Source: Mactromeris polynyma
Taxonomy: Eukaryota; Mollusca; Bivalvia; Venerida; Mactridae
Direction: 5' to 3'
DNA: 64,000 nucleotides
Assembly (NCBI GenBank): GCA_032209605.1
Contig: JASFXZ010000043.1
Coordinates: 1,102,819-1,166,818, forward strand
Part shown: in pieces, positions 1 through 11,147 of the stretch
Layout: every line of letters starts with the position of its first letter
Numbering within the stretch: position 1 is the first letter of the stretch
Translations under genes and position numbers: made by a program
Notes under the pieces: generated by a model
What the model saw: the letters and a program-made list of their open reading frames with translations, nothing else
Database searches by the model: none
What the model was told of the DNA's origin: nothing

Positions 1-83
1 TTAAATGATAGATGGTAAATTAACAGTAATTGAAATGCATTTAAAAATAGTTGACAATACCACACAGTTGATATAAGTTGTCA

Positions 84-89
84 TTTATT
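84..89 (-). promoter_or_regulatory. Poly(A) signal AATAAA of the lysine-rich gene
   Basis: Read on the minus strand this is AATAAA, about 130 bases past the stop codon at 219-221. It marks a plausible 3' end, so the minus-strand gene probably terminates inside the window. Confidence 0.5.
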
Positions 90-218
90 GTCTGGCCAAT
101 ACGACCACCCAGTAGAAAAACAAACAAGACCAATATAAAATCCCTCAATTAAGAACGTTATAGTATGGTATTTAAAACAAAACATTCATTTTAACAAGTG
201 ATACATGATGCTCATATT

Positions 219-353
219 TTACTTTGTTTCTGCATCTTTGTCAACACCATCACTGCTTCCTTCTTTCATCTTTCTCAACTTTGGGTTTCTGATACGTTCA
301 TAAGGTATTTTTCTTTTTCCAGAAGTGGAACTCTGTCTGGTTCCTGACATATC
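219..353 (-). CDS. Lysine-rich protein, last coding exon
   Basis: Encodes the 44-residue basic C-terminus, ending KDAETK then TAA. A polypyrimidine TTTTCCAG acceptor precedes it. Confidence 0.6.
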   Translation of the reverse strand, partial: DMSGTRQSSTSGKRKIPYERIRNPKLRKMKEGSSDGVDKDAETK

Positions 354-1592
354 CTGGAAAACAAAGCACCAATCTATTTGTCTTATAACTGACTTCATAT
401 CTATAATACACAATGTAGTTTTGAGATTTCGGTATTTACAGTTATAATTATACAATGTACCATAAGGGTGTAAGATTATTTTTCCTCAGCTTTGGAAAAT
501 ACAAAAACAAAACAACAGAAATCATTGGAATTTATAGCAAGATGTACAGTAGACACCAGGCCCAATGAGACTGTAATAATGTACACAACAAAAACTGTTT
601 TCCATTGGAAAGATGGAAATTTTCCAACATTATGCAATTTATTACATTTGATGTAACCACAAACATTGAATCAATTGTTAAACTTCACAACATATCAGGA
701 AATGTGTATGCTTGTAGTCATGTGAAGAGTCAGCAATATTTACTTACTAAAACTCGATAAAATTGGGAGAATGTAGGGACTTTAGGAACCGTTAATCGGT
801 GTACATAAGCCGACCTTATTTTGTACATAGTAACATACAACCTCAAGAACGGCAGTTGTGTGCTGTACTCACTACTGACTAAGTTAACCAGGAAGATTAT
901 CCATGGGTAACAAACTAAGTAAAGAGAATATACACAGCAACACGATTTAGTTACATAAAATAACTGTTGAATCTTACTTCTTGCAATCTGGTCCAATTAG
1001 CAGTGGCTTCCTCAGCTGTCTTTGCAATATGTACTTTCTCTTTTAAGACGATGGTTTTTTTCTGTCCTTCTTTACTTGTTTTATTTATTCTTTCCAGCTT
1101 TTTAGCCATTTGTTTTTGTTTCCACTTCAGACATTTCCCCTTCTTTTTGGCATGTTTTTTGCTTTGCTTACTGTCTTTAACTGTATCATGCTTATTATAT
1201 AATGTTGACTTCTGACTAACTCTTTCACCATTATTCTTCTCAGTTTTGCCTACTTTCAAAGATTTATTTTGAATTAACGTTGGTTTTTTATCTTCTGCAT
1301 CACCACCTGAACTTTTGTTACACAACTTCTTACTCTTAAGTTCCAAACCTTTCATTCTTTTGAATTGTTTGCGATCTTTCAATTTTGAGTGTTTGTCACT
1401 AGCGGGGACATCTGATAGCTCTGTACTCGGAGCACAGACAGACGTAGACTTCATAGTTGTGTTCTTCTTACTGAACTTTTCTGTTTTTGTTGACGGAGTG
1501 GATTGCACTGGTTTGGTTTTGAGTTTCTTCACTAAGCCTTGCACACCCTTCTCCACCTCCCCTTTGCGTTTTAGACTCTTCTTCACAGACAT
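219..1592 (-). CDS. Lysine-rich basic protein, probably nuclear or nucleolar (two coding exons, 249 aa)
   Basis: Coding exons are 1592-978 (205 codons, starts MSVKKSLKRKGEVEKG) and 353-219 (44 codons plus stop, starts DMSGTRQSS). The donor after TRLQE is GTAAGA and the acceptor before GATATG is TTTTCCAG; both are phase 0, so they join cleanly. The protein is extremely rich in Lys, Ser and Thr with many KK/KKxK clusters, as expected of nuclear or nucleolar localisation, and it has no signal peptide or membrane segment. A short NWTRLQE motif just before the intron faintly recalls the NWKALQ stretch in the N-terminal region of REXO4-type proteins, but no exonuclease domain follows. I do not recognise the family. 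The ATG at 1592 is chosen because a TATATTTTCAG acceptor sits 3 bases upstream, which makes the longer upstream reading frame intronic. Confidence 0.6.
354..977 (-). other. Intron of the lysine-rich gene
   Basis: GT-AG intron of 624 bases. A minus-strand reading frame at 730-996 ends at a good GTAAGT donor, but no acceptor gives it the phase needed to join the neighbouring exons, so I do not count it as an exon. Confidence 0.55.
978..1592 (-). CDS. Lysine-rich protein, first coding exon
   Basis: Encodes residues 1-205. It is bounded by a TTTTCAG acceptor (exon edge at 1595, 3 bases of 5' UTR) and a GTAAGA donor. Nearly a quarter of the residues are lysine. Confidence 0.62.
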
Positions 1593-1595
1593 TGT

Positions 1596-2813
1596 CTGAA
1601 AATATACATTGATCCTTTTAGTTATACAGTATTGGTACAACATATTCTTAATTCTGGTGTACATTCACAAACATGTTAAGACTGAAACTCCGACTTAAGA
1701 CTTTAAATTTTCAAAAGTTAAATTTGTCTGAATAATTTTTCAATTTGTTGTTTACCCACAGTGGCACTGTACACTTTTGCCAATTTTTATTAGAATATAT
1801 TCCGATTCATATTTCGGGAAGGGAAAGGTCTGGAATTTGTAGTAAATAAAGCACATGCGCTAGATGTGGGACTCATATCCACAACCACCTGAACACAGGT
1901 ACAGCACTCTACTGAGGTAACTGGGTGGCTGTCTAACACCTACACCACCACTCTCCTAGCTTCATGATCAACCACCATGTGATGTTATATAATAATTATG
2001 TAATCATCTGAGCTAACTGAGTGGCCCTCCAACCCCACACCACTATAGAAATACAAGTTGGTCAGAAGTGTATAAAAATATTGCATATGCTTTGTATACC
2101 GACACATAGGGGTTATTATATATTGGTACTATTAGATGGGTGTTGGACTAAAATCTGCTCCTGGAAGCTTCTGACATGTTTTATTTCATCTGCAGGTGCT
2201 ATTTATTGACAACACACTGAGCCGAACCCCTATGTACCGACAGAGGGGCACAAGACCTAAACTGAGTAAATACGCGACCAATATTACGACTATGAGGGCT
2301 TGCATATTTCGACCAATATTACGACTATGAGGGCTTGCATATTTCGACCAATATTACGACTATGAGGGCTTGCATATTTCGACCAATATTACGGCTATGA
2401 GGGCTTGCATATTTCGACCAATATTACGACTATGAGGGCTTGCATATTTCGACCAATATTACGACTATGAGGGCTTGCATATTTCAACCAATACTTTTCA
2501 TTTATAATATTTTTGTTACGACTTAGTTTCTACAACCTCAATTTCGTAACACTTTTCTGTGGTGTGAATGACGAAGTGGTAAAACGGTGAAAACGTCCAG
2601 TTCGTTTTATTTTCTGATGTTAAATTACAAATTATTAAATATTGACCATTTGTCATTAACACGGATGCAGTGAAAAGGTATGTTTATAAGTACTCACAAA
2701 TCAACAATAATCAGCGAACTTCGGAACACAATACACGAGAAAGGGTTGAATAAATAAAAAATAATTAGTGGAAACGTGAAGAACAACCATGGGCGCAGCC
2801 ATTAAACACTTAC
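1596..2813 (-). other. Likely 5' intron of the lysine-rich gene
   Basis: Lies between the acceptor at 1596 and the strong GTAAGT donor at 2808-2813 (minus strand). It contains the 35-bp array at 2275-2484 and degenerate interspersed-repeat sequence around 1860-2250. Confidence 0.4.
2275..2484. repeat. 35-bp tandem repeat, six copies
   Basis: Six head-to-tail units of 35 bp (6 x 35 = 210), recognisable by the core ATTACGACTATGAGGGC. Copies are almost identical; the fourth has ACGGC for ACGAC. Confidence 0.95.
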
Positions 2814-2890
2814 CGACACGAGGTGATTCCGATACGGATACCGGCATGAACTTCGCTACCGGAATGATGCATAAGTACCTTGTAAACGTG
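2814..2890 (-). other. Candidate 5' non-coding exon and promoter of the lysine-rich gene
   Basis: The minus strand has a consensus donor GTGTCG|GTAAGTG at 2813/2814 within a patch unusually rich in CpG for this AT-rich window (about 2790-2900). Both fit a first exon next to a promoter. An ATG near 2847 reads through the donor and, after splicing to 1595, would be out of frame with the main start, so it would act as an upstream ORF. The transcription start itself is not visible. Confidence 0.35.
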
Positions 2891-3820
2891 CCTCCTATGC
2901 TCCGTGTACTATTACTTTAGGGTGGATATAGCGCTGTGCATGTGATATTTTCTGCTCGACTTGTTTTTACAACAAGCATTTAATATCAGTACTGTCCTTT
3001 TATTATTTTCTCGTTTTGTAACTATTTTACTGACATTTAAAACTTATAGTCAGTGGCCTGACTTACTTTCTCCGACACGTTTTAACCGACCATTTTTTCT
3101 TTGACTTTGATATTGGAAGCCAAATGTTGGACTATTATTTGATGAATAAAAATAAAAGAAGATATTGTGTATAGCAAGTGCACTGGGAAACTTTTAGGTT
3201 ATTGTAATTTAGGAGACATCGGCAAACAAATGATGCAGTGGGAATATTCGTGTTAAAACAAAAAGCAGGAACTGGCCCGATTCATGCTTGTGGTGATGTT
3301 ACAAGTGTATGTAGCAGCCTGACTCCCACCGTGTGCCTTTGCTACAAAGAGCATCACTTCTGATTACCTGTACCCAATATTATGAAAATTGTATTAGCAG
3401 TTGAAACACATTTTAAGTTAAGGATTTTATTTTTCACGTGTGACGGTGCTACACCTAACAGGAGAATTTTCGCTGAAGATTGGACAAGAATAAGTGTTGT
3501 ACAGGACTGCTAATCCTTTTGACTCATACAGAAACTTATAGTTTATATCAGATGTGCCCCACTTAATACTTGACACTGCCCATCAGCATGAGCAATTCAT
3601 TCTCCCATACCAAAACCAGAAATCTGTAGAAAAATGGAAAAGATATTTCCTGGCTGCATATATTGTGCATTTGTTTGAAGAAAATTGTGAAATAAAATTG
3701 TACAATCCCTGTCCGAAATTAAGTAGGAAACATATTGATCAATTTGGCAACACAGGTGATAAGTGATTCTGGTGCAAATTCGATGGAATTATATGGAATT
3801 GAAACATCAGAAACTGTACG
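2891..3820. other. Non-coding sequence left of a transposase relic
   Basis: No conserved gene seen. A 70-codon plus-strand frame at 3554-3766 (contains EKWKRYFLAAYIVHLFEE) lies directly upstream of the transposase fragment and may belong to the same dead element in another frame. A GGGTGGATATAG motif near 2920 and an inverted TAATCCACCCT near 4480 might be remnants of its ends. Confidence 0.4.
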
Positions 3821-4150
3821 TTTTTTAGACTTTTAAATAAATTGTTTGATTGTTTAAATGTCAGAAGTATGTGGGAAGGCAGAAACAAACGGAATGCAAA
3901 TTTAGCTCCATATTTGTCCGAGAATGACCCAAGATTAGTTTTCCTGACAAATGATGTCATTTATTATTTAAATGAATGACAAGAGGAAGTTGACAATAGA
4001 CCTGGCACTTTTATAAAGTCCAATAGATCAAGTATGGTATTGAGCTGCCAGACTGTTTATGGTGTTAATATATCTGCCAGGTCTATTAGTGAATGTGTCA
4101 AAGTGCTGCTTCATGAGGGTGCCAAGTTCGTGTCGACACATTTTTTCATG
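3821..4150 (+). pseudogene. P-element/THAP9-like transposase fragment, inactivated
   Basis: One frame runs 110 codons and contains RLLNKLFDCLNVRS, then FLTNDVIYYLNE, a TGA stop, QEEVDNRPG, and SMVLSCQTVYGVNISARSIS followed by CVKVLLHEGAKFVST. The order matches the part of P-element/THAP9-type transposases where a '(L)FDxxN' segment is followed by a 'W' helix, a 'LSxQTxxGL' motif and a 'LL..GAxFVLT' strand. The internal stop sits where the family normally has tryptophan, so one TGG to TGA change explains it. Nothing recognisable follows the last motif and no THAP finger was found. It is a remnant, not a functional enzyme. Confidence 0.65.
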
Positions 4151-7060
4151 TTTGCACGGCTATTTGAGAAAATATTATACAGTTTTAACAAGATAGGACA
4201 TTAAACGAACAAAACAACTTAAAATCACACCATAAGACAGTTACGGCGTTCCATAGATATTGGTTAGATAAGGATTTGCTGGCTGAGCAGTATCAGTGTA
4301 TCACCTTGTTTTTTTAGTTTTCACTTATGTTAAGAATGCATTGTTATAGTTCTTTGGGTGAAACATTAATAAGTGCACTGTGATTAAAGTTAAGCATGTT
4401 TCATGGCTTACGTATTAAATGATATTACAAACTTGGACGTTGTATAATATAATTTGTCTACTGAAATAGGTTTCAAATATAATCCACCCTCACGCCATCA
4501 GCGGTGCTAATAGGGAATTGAATATACATGTATAATATATCTAATTAAGCATATTGTAAATAATCCTGAAAAGCGGCTGAACTATTTTCAAAATGATGAC
4601 TAGTATCAGAATTCATTTGCAGCAGGCAGTAATTCTGCAATTACAGAAAGTAATTGCATTTGTCTATTTATCCAGCGCAGGAGTAACTTTGATTATAATT
4701 AATTGTGTGTAAATATAACTCAGTGAATGTATTTGATAAGATTTTTCTTCTTCTGTGGATGCATCAGGCATGGGTGTATTGTTAATAGTGGTATATAAAG
4801 AGAGGTACTTGATTGTATATGTATTGATCAATTATATGTTTAATAAATAAATATATATTTACATGTATATACATATTTCGCCCTGATTAATAATGATGTG
4901 TGAACGATTATAATTGGTTGATCATTTTCTATAGGTTGAATATATTAGGGGTGCCGAAGAAAAAATCTTTCCTTGGAAAGTATTAATAGAATTGTCAAAA
5001 AGTGACAACAGATCAAAGGGATAAAACCTTGGCTAATGCAAAATGATGTTGAAATACACACAGTTTGCTGTGATTGTTGATTATCACATGTGTGCAGAAA
5101 ATAATAAGCTGGAGATGGTAATCATACTTCACCTTGTTCGTCCGTTTGTCCGACTTAAATTAGTATTGCTCATATCTCAAATACAATATGACTTATTTCG
5201 AGTAACGGAACTGAATAGAAATGTTCATTTGTCACAGGAAATTCCTACAACATGGGAGGTTTCGATTTGTATTATTTCGTAAGAGCCAAGTTACACCCCT
5301 TGATTTAGTCAAGAGGGGGGAACCTGCGTTTTATAATCACATATCTGGTTTTAAATCAGGCGAGTTCCATATGTAATTGAAGACAATTGACTTTTCAATT
5401 GTTAGACTAACCTTTTAAATATGTTTGATGCTTTTTGGTATATTCACGATCACAGAATGGACACACATTAACAGGCTTATCACTAGATTTAGATCCATTA
5501 TCCTGAAAGATTTCGTCTTTTGTATAATCCTCTTACAGCAGATCAAAAGCAATGTCGCCATCTCATGTGAGGAAATCTGGATCTTTCTTTCTAGCCATCA
5601 TGTAGATAATGGTATATTTACGTGTGAGTGGTCAACATCTGCGTTTAATTAGATGTTTTTAAATAGCCAAGAACATAGTTTGTTTTTAATATGTTCCTTA
5701 TAATTATATACGTTAAAACTTCAAAGATGAATGTGTGACAAGTATAATGACGATTTGCACAAGTTTGCCAACGTTTTAACCAAACAACGAGTTCATTTTA
5801 ATTACAGGTAAACCTACATTATCAAGAGACACGGATTCGTATCATGAGAAAAACTGTACTCAACAAAACTTCAAATTTACATACTATTGTCCCGTTTATC
5901 ATGAACGTCTCTGCATTACTGATAAACCAAATCATTTTAATTATTCGCCTTTCGCTCGATACCTCGGATGTTAGAGAGAGTCTCATTCAGGACACATTTC
6001 TTGAAACACTTGCTTTCCACAGTGACCATATGATCAGACCAGACCAGATATACTGTTTACCATTGAACCAACAGTTGGCTGATATTGGACACTTGTTGAT
6101 ACATCAAATATGTTTTTAGAATATCAAATGTCCTTTCTGTTGTGGAGAATTATGTTCAGTGTTTTGCTACCAGGATCTACAAAAAGTTACACACAATCTG
6201 TACTTATGAAAGATATAGTGTCCGATTCCGCAAGCACGACGTTAATTTTTACATTTGTTGATCGAACTTGTCTACATTTTGGCACTGACCGTTCGTATGC
6301 GGTACTCCTATTTAAATCATTTAATACATATTTTGTAATTGTTCATATGTATGAATATATTTCGAATCTTCAGATGCGTTTTGGTGGTTGTGCACTTTGT
6401 CAATGGCATTTGCCGCTGTTATTCTCTCCTTTGAACGAGGTTTGAAATTTATCTTGAAGTAAAGTGATTGCTATAATTTGGGTGGTTTGATAATCTTTTT
6501 CTTTTCTTTGGAAATTTCACGCATGAATGCCTCTGTGTAGCCTTCTAACCTTCGTCCTTACTTAGATGTAAACCACCAACCCCTTGATAACTTCAAGTCC
6601 CATACCGATCTACATGAACTTATGTAATAATAAGTTTATATAGCAGATGAAGTCGACAAGTCCTAATAACGAAATCATCAATCTATTAAAGTGTGAACTT
6701 GTTTATTTTATTTGAATTTCTCGCGTATATTTAATTTTAATTAGACTAGACCTCTATATCTATATTTAAAAACGAGATTTATCTTGTTCTATATTTTTTA
6801 AATGAATGATAATGAAATTCTTATTAAACTGATTTATAACATAGTATGTCATATTTTCTATTGGGAAATACGTTTATTCATCCTTTGTTGTTGGCAAATA
6901 AAGAGACATCCATATCTCACTTACCGCATAATACTCAACAAATCACCCATATGCCTATCTTACATTTGTGTAAACGCTTCTTTCTGGTAACCGAAATTTC
7001 GTTCCGGAATCAATGACTCCATTTCGGTAATTTATACTAGCAAATCTCCAAACCTAAACC
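4151..7060. other. Intergenic region between the transposase relic and TEX264
   Basis: AT-rich, with no supported gene. Short plus-strand frames at 5043-5282, 5425-5652, 5844-6119 and 6110-6445 show no motif, no splice logic and no codon structure I can defend. Part of 5090-5350 (a 'cttgatttagtcaagagggggg' stretch) resembles an interspersed repeat. Confidence 0.5.
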
Positions 7061-7321
7061 ATGGACGAACTAACAGCGATCATAATTGCATTCATATTTT
7101 TGTTTATACTTCTTGGCTCGACTGTTGGCTTTCTATTGTACATTTTGGGTGTGACGAAACCGATAGATGTTAAAGCTGGTGCACCTCCAATCAAGAATGT
7201 CGTCGTTGCTTACAAGTTTGCAAAGGGACCATACAAATACGCAGGGACAATTTTTACAGAAGCTGCTCTACTTTGCCCTGACATGAAATGTATAGGAATT
7301 TACTACGACAACCCGAATGAG
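7061..7321 (+). CDS. TEX264: TEX264 exon 1
   Basis: Encodes the membrane anchor and the start of the GyrI-like domain, up to YYDNPNE. The donor is GAG|GTACAT. Confidence 0.92.
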
Positions 7322-10300
7322 GTACATTCAGTCAGCTTTTTAAAACGACTTGATGTCTGGACGTAACGCTACAACGTCTCTCGACGAAACCGTAAACGTC
7401 CCCATGTCGAAACGCCCCCTAGTCAAAACGTCCCCTACGACTACGGCCCAAGTCAAAACGGTTTTGTTTCTTGGTGATTACTCATTCGACCAAGAGTATC
7501 TTTACAATTGTCTCAAAACTGTCGATGTGTGTAATACTGAAGGGAGAGTGTCATGTATTCTGAAGAGGCATTAATTAAATTCCTATTTATTCAGTGGGTA
7601 CGGGTCTGTACCTCTAGTCCCATACTCCTAGATATCCTACCTAGGATAGACTACGGGTACGGAAGTTTTATATTCATTAGGTTAACAAAAAAAACAACTT
7701 GCATACAACATTGTTTTATGTGTCACTGAACGTCATATCTGAAATACAACCTACAGATTGAAAAACACTTGTGCTCGTTTTGGCCTGGCAACAGTAACTT
7801 TAACAGTGTTTTGTTTTACAACTTTGGGAAAGGTACCAGCACCCACTGAATTCGGAAATTTGTGTCATTTTAGGTAAAATTGGGATGTTTTAATCTAGTC
7901 ACTTTTTGCAAAATTGACATAGTCAACAAAAAATAATATGGGTATCGTTAAATACTTCATTACATTTCTTAAATAGTGTATCAATTCATATTCATAAAGT
8001 TCCATATTTTATCATGTAATAGCCTTTAAACAAACATGGAATGAATATTTCAACCTTATTCCAAAAATAGTGCTTTAACAATGATAGACAGATTTTTACT
8101 GCATATCATTTACAGACACTTTGCAGTGCTCCAGTTTGCCTCACTGGCAAGCTAATACTTAAACTACGTCAAGTGTGACATATGTCATCTATGATAGGTT
8201 TTATAGATCAAATACAATCTTTCAAGGAATTTATTATTAAGTACCTTTCAAATATTTCATCATCTTTAATCATGTTCAAGGCAGACTCTTCGTCATAGCA
8301 GGTGTTTTATATCAAATTCCAGTGAGTGCGGTATAATGGCTTAAAATCAAAGGGAATAAATCACAAAAACTTCGGTGTCGGGTCTTGCCAATCAACCAAT
8401 TGTTTAAATCACTCAAGAAGTTTCAGACCTTCTTATTTGGAAATATACAACTAGCAATTTTGAAAAAAAGATACATACATTGATTGGGAAAGGTACTGTT
8501 TAGGCCATACTTAAAAAGTGTTTGTTTGCCGTGGCTCAATTTATTTTTTCAGGTTCATCGATGAAATTTCCCCCTGTCTTTTAGCCATTACAGTACTAAA
8601 CCTAAAAAACTCTAGCTACCTACCCACTGTTAAAATTCCGGGTTGCAACCAAACACTTTTTTAAGGATGGCCTCATAAAAGTTTATCAATTTCTTATATC
8701 CTCCTAAATATTTTACTGATGCTAAACTAGTTACATTGCACTTGTAGTGCAAATTTATTCAATGAAGGCATTGTTAAATTTGGGTCATTAAAATTTCAGA
8801 AGACCATTATACAGGCATTAAATTATGACTTAGAATTCTGAAGTATATTGTCCTGTTTGTAAAAAGTGAACAGTGGGAAGTTTCATCAACTACTCTGATA
8901 TCCTATTGATTATATCTATTATACAATATACTGATATCAGGATACTCATGTAGTGTTTAACTTTTATGTTTGGTAGATTCCCGCAGACAAACTACGCTAT
9001 GCAGTTGGCTCCATCCTTACAGAGGGAATTATTAAAGTTGATCCTGATCTAGAAACCAAAATGATTGCAGAGGGCTACAAGATAGTTAAGCTGCCAGAAG
9101 TTGCTCACTGCGTGATGACGTCATTCCCGTATATCAACTCAGTATCCATTATGATAGCTGTATGGAGAGTCTATCCAAAGTTGATGCAGTATATTAAAGT
9201 GAGTTGGAACATATTTATGACTTGTGCAGTATTGATCAACCAGTATTTTAGCACACGGTTTTCTATTTTGAAGTATTTTCAGCCAGGACCCTTTGAAATA
9301 TATGTACAATGTAACAGTTAATTATTTTATTTGGGGAAACTAAATCAGTAGTGCTTGCTCTGATTTCAAGTTAGATAATTATACCCCTCACTACATGGGT
9401 TATTGAAACTTTATATACATGAACATCATGAAATGTAATTCAATCTATTACACATTTTCCCTTGTGGATTGAAGCATCACAGAGATAAGGTCCCTTAGAC
9501 CAAGACGAAATGTGTACATTGGCATTATTGGAACCTGGCAGTTTGTGTTTCATTTTATTTGTGCAACATGTATTATTTACTTGTAATGTCGCAGGAAATT
9601 ATCACTGCTCTTATTTCTGCTGCCAAAGCATTTCACAAGGATATAATTCAGTGATAGCTCTAGTTTATGCCTAATTCCATAACTACTGAGCTTTTGAACT
9701 GTCGTAGTTCTTCAAATATATGAAGAATATTTGATATCTTCCTCAAATCCTGTGTTATATTTATTCTTTCAGAGTCATAAACTTTCAGCATATCCAATGT
9801 TGGAGATATATGAGCCTGATGCCATTCAGTTTATGGCTCCACTTTCCCAGCAAGAAAAGTTTTTTGTCCATGAGGCTTTAGAGTGTGTTCCAGATGAATA
9901 TATTGATGAATTAGAAGGGGACCAATCACTTCTGAGTTCTTCTGCGCGATCTAGTCCATCACAATCTGAGCGAAGTTCTCGTAGTGTGTCTACATTCAGT
10001 CGTAGTTGTGTAAGCAGTAGATTCGGTGACGACACATACACTGATGATGAATCTGACTTTGAAAGCAGTATAAATGTAACTGATGATGTGAATGAAGACA
10101 TTCAAGATGATGAAGTTACATCAAGTATTGAAGTTAGAGCATCTAAAGCATGCACTAATCTTCTTGAAGATGATTTGAAAGATGAAACTGAAGAAATCTC
10201 TGATGAAGTTAAAGATGGTGATAATATTGCTTCTAGAGATGCTAGTGGTATGAGTGAGGAGAGCTGTCTACATGATTCAGGTATTTGCTCTGGTCGAGCT

Positions 10301-10456
10301 TCTATAAATCCTAATGAAACTGATAGTATCAATGATATGAAAGAAGTGGCTGATGTTGATGGTGGAAACGATTCATCGTCATCATTTGAAGAGATCAATA
10401 TGGAAAGTCTGAAAGCTGAGACAGCCGTGAATGCTGCTGTGAAAAATGAACTTTAA
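7061..10456 (+). CDS. TEX264: TEX264, ER-phagy receptor (three coding exons, 388 aa)
   Basis: Exons are 7061-7321, 8977-9198 and 9773-10456, all joined in phase 0. The product is 388 aa (human 313 aa). Residues about 5-30 form one hydrophobic membrane anchor with almost nothing before it. It is followed by the family signature AGAPPIKNVVVAYKFAKG, then YYDNPNE/IPADKLRYAVGSIL, FPYINSVSIMIAVWRVYP and LSAYPMLEIYEPDAIQFMAPL, which form the GyrI-like domain of TEX264. From about residue 200 the tail is acidic, Ser-rich and probably disordered. It ends with SSSSFEEINMESL, where F366-E-E-I369 is the LC3-interacting motif that human TEX264 has as FEEL. In the known family the protein sits in the ER membrane and links ER to ATG8/LC3 during ER-phagy; it also assists p97/VCP in DNA-protein crosslink repair. 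The start ATG has a strong context (AACCATGG). Confidence 0.93.
7322..8976 (+). other. TEX264: TEX264 intron 1
   Basis: GT-AG intron of 1655 bases. The first 130 bases contain a CpG-rich imperfect repeat of short motifs such as GTCAAAACG and ACGTCCCC (about 7355-7460). The rest is AT-rich and featureless. Confidence 0.8.
8977..9198 (+). CDS. TEX264: TEX264 exon 2
   Basis: Runs from IPADKLRYAVGS to VYPKLMQYIK. The acceptor is TTTGGTAG and the donor AAA|GTGAGT. Confidence 0.92.
9199..9772 (+). other. TEX264: TEX264 intron 2
   Basis: GT-AG intron of 574 bases with no other recognisable content. Confidence 0.85.
9773..10456 (+). CDS. TEX264: TEX264 exon 3
   Basis: Runs from SHKLSAYPMLEIYE to the stop, after acceptor TTATTCTTTCAG. 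It encodes the end of the folded domain, the long acidic Ser-rich tail and the FEEI motif. The reading frame stays open upstream of the acceptor, but that part is intronic. Confidence 0.93.
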   Translation, partial: SHKLSAYPMLEIYEPDAIQFMAPLSQQEKFFVHEALECVPDEYIDELEGDQSLLSSSARSSPSQSERSSRSVSTFSRSCVSSRFGDDTYTDDESDFESSINVTDDVNEDIQDDEVTSSIEVRASKACTNLLEDDLKDETEEISDEVKDGDNIASRDASGMSEESCLHDSGICSGRASINPNETDSINDMKEVADVDGGNDSSSSFEEINMESLKAETAVNAAVKNEL

Positions 10457-10654
10457 TTGATATTTCTCATGTCTGCTTCTGAAGAAACAGTTTGTTGCCA
10501 CAATTCCACAATGTTAGAACTGGACTAAAGATTATCTTCAGAAAAGTTTATACAATAATTTGAATGCTTGCTCTATTATATAGATATAATATATTTGAAT
10601 GATGAATCACTTGTTAGTTATTTAAGTCAGAATGGTGTACATATTACAATACTT

Positions 10655-10660
10655 AATAAA
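10655..10660 (+). promoter_or_regulatory. Candidate poly(A) signal AATAAA of TEX264
   Basis: First AATAAA after the TEX264 stop, about 200 bases downstream. A later AATAAA near 16250 cannot be excluded as a distal alternative. Confidence 0.45.
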
Positions 10661-11147
10661 ATAGATTTTGATGAGACCTTTCTCAGAATATAACTCAATT
10701 CTGGACTAAAAATTAAGCTTTTAGCTTTTTGAATTGAGGCAAGGTGTAGTCAACAATTCCACTTTATTTTAGATCTGCTTTGATTGAGTACTTGCTCTAT
10801 TTAGAAAAGTGTACTAAATGCACAATTTGGACAATGTATTATGTTTCATATGCTTTATTGTGTTGCATTTTTACTGAATTAGAGAAATTCTTTGTGCTGT
10901 ACAGTTTGACACAGAGCTTTGACTGATCTTATCTCTGCTTGTTTTGTAAAATTGTTCCATGTACGACCAAAAAGTAGATACAAATAATTTTGATCAAATT
11001 AAGGCAAATTATTTGAAGGATATGTGTGAAATGTCATAGAAAAATACCTGAGCTGAATCCACTCATTCGGTGCTAAAAATCATTCTCAACCCCCCTCCCC
11101 CATATTTACTGACAGTTCCTAGGCTGTAAACTGCTGTATGGTTATTT
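10661..11147. other. Sequence downstream of TEX264
   Basis: AT-rich with no gene seen. It may be part of a longer 3' UTR. Confidence 0.4.

Noticed and set aside
730..996. Extra coding exon of the lysine-rich gene ending VPTFSQFYRVL at a GTAAGT donor
   Set aside because: No acceptor gives a phase compatible with the phase-0 ends of the neighbouring exons without a stop codon; direct joining of the two other exons is clean.
951..1664. Longer N-terminus of the lysine-rich protein (MYTRIKNML...)
   Set aside because: A TATATTTTCAG acceptor lies between it and MSVKKSL, and the extension is AT-rich and intron-like.
5844..6445. Two overlapping plus-strand ORFs of 91 and 111 codons
   Set aside because: No motif, no signal of splicing, and composition like the surrounding intergenic DNA.
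9731..9772. TEX264 exon 3 starting at an upstream ATG
   Set aside because: This stretch is the polypyrimidine tract and acceptor of intron 2; the TEX264 alignment continues directly across the splice.
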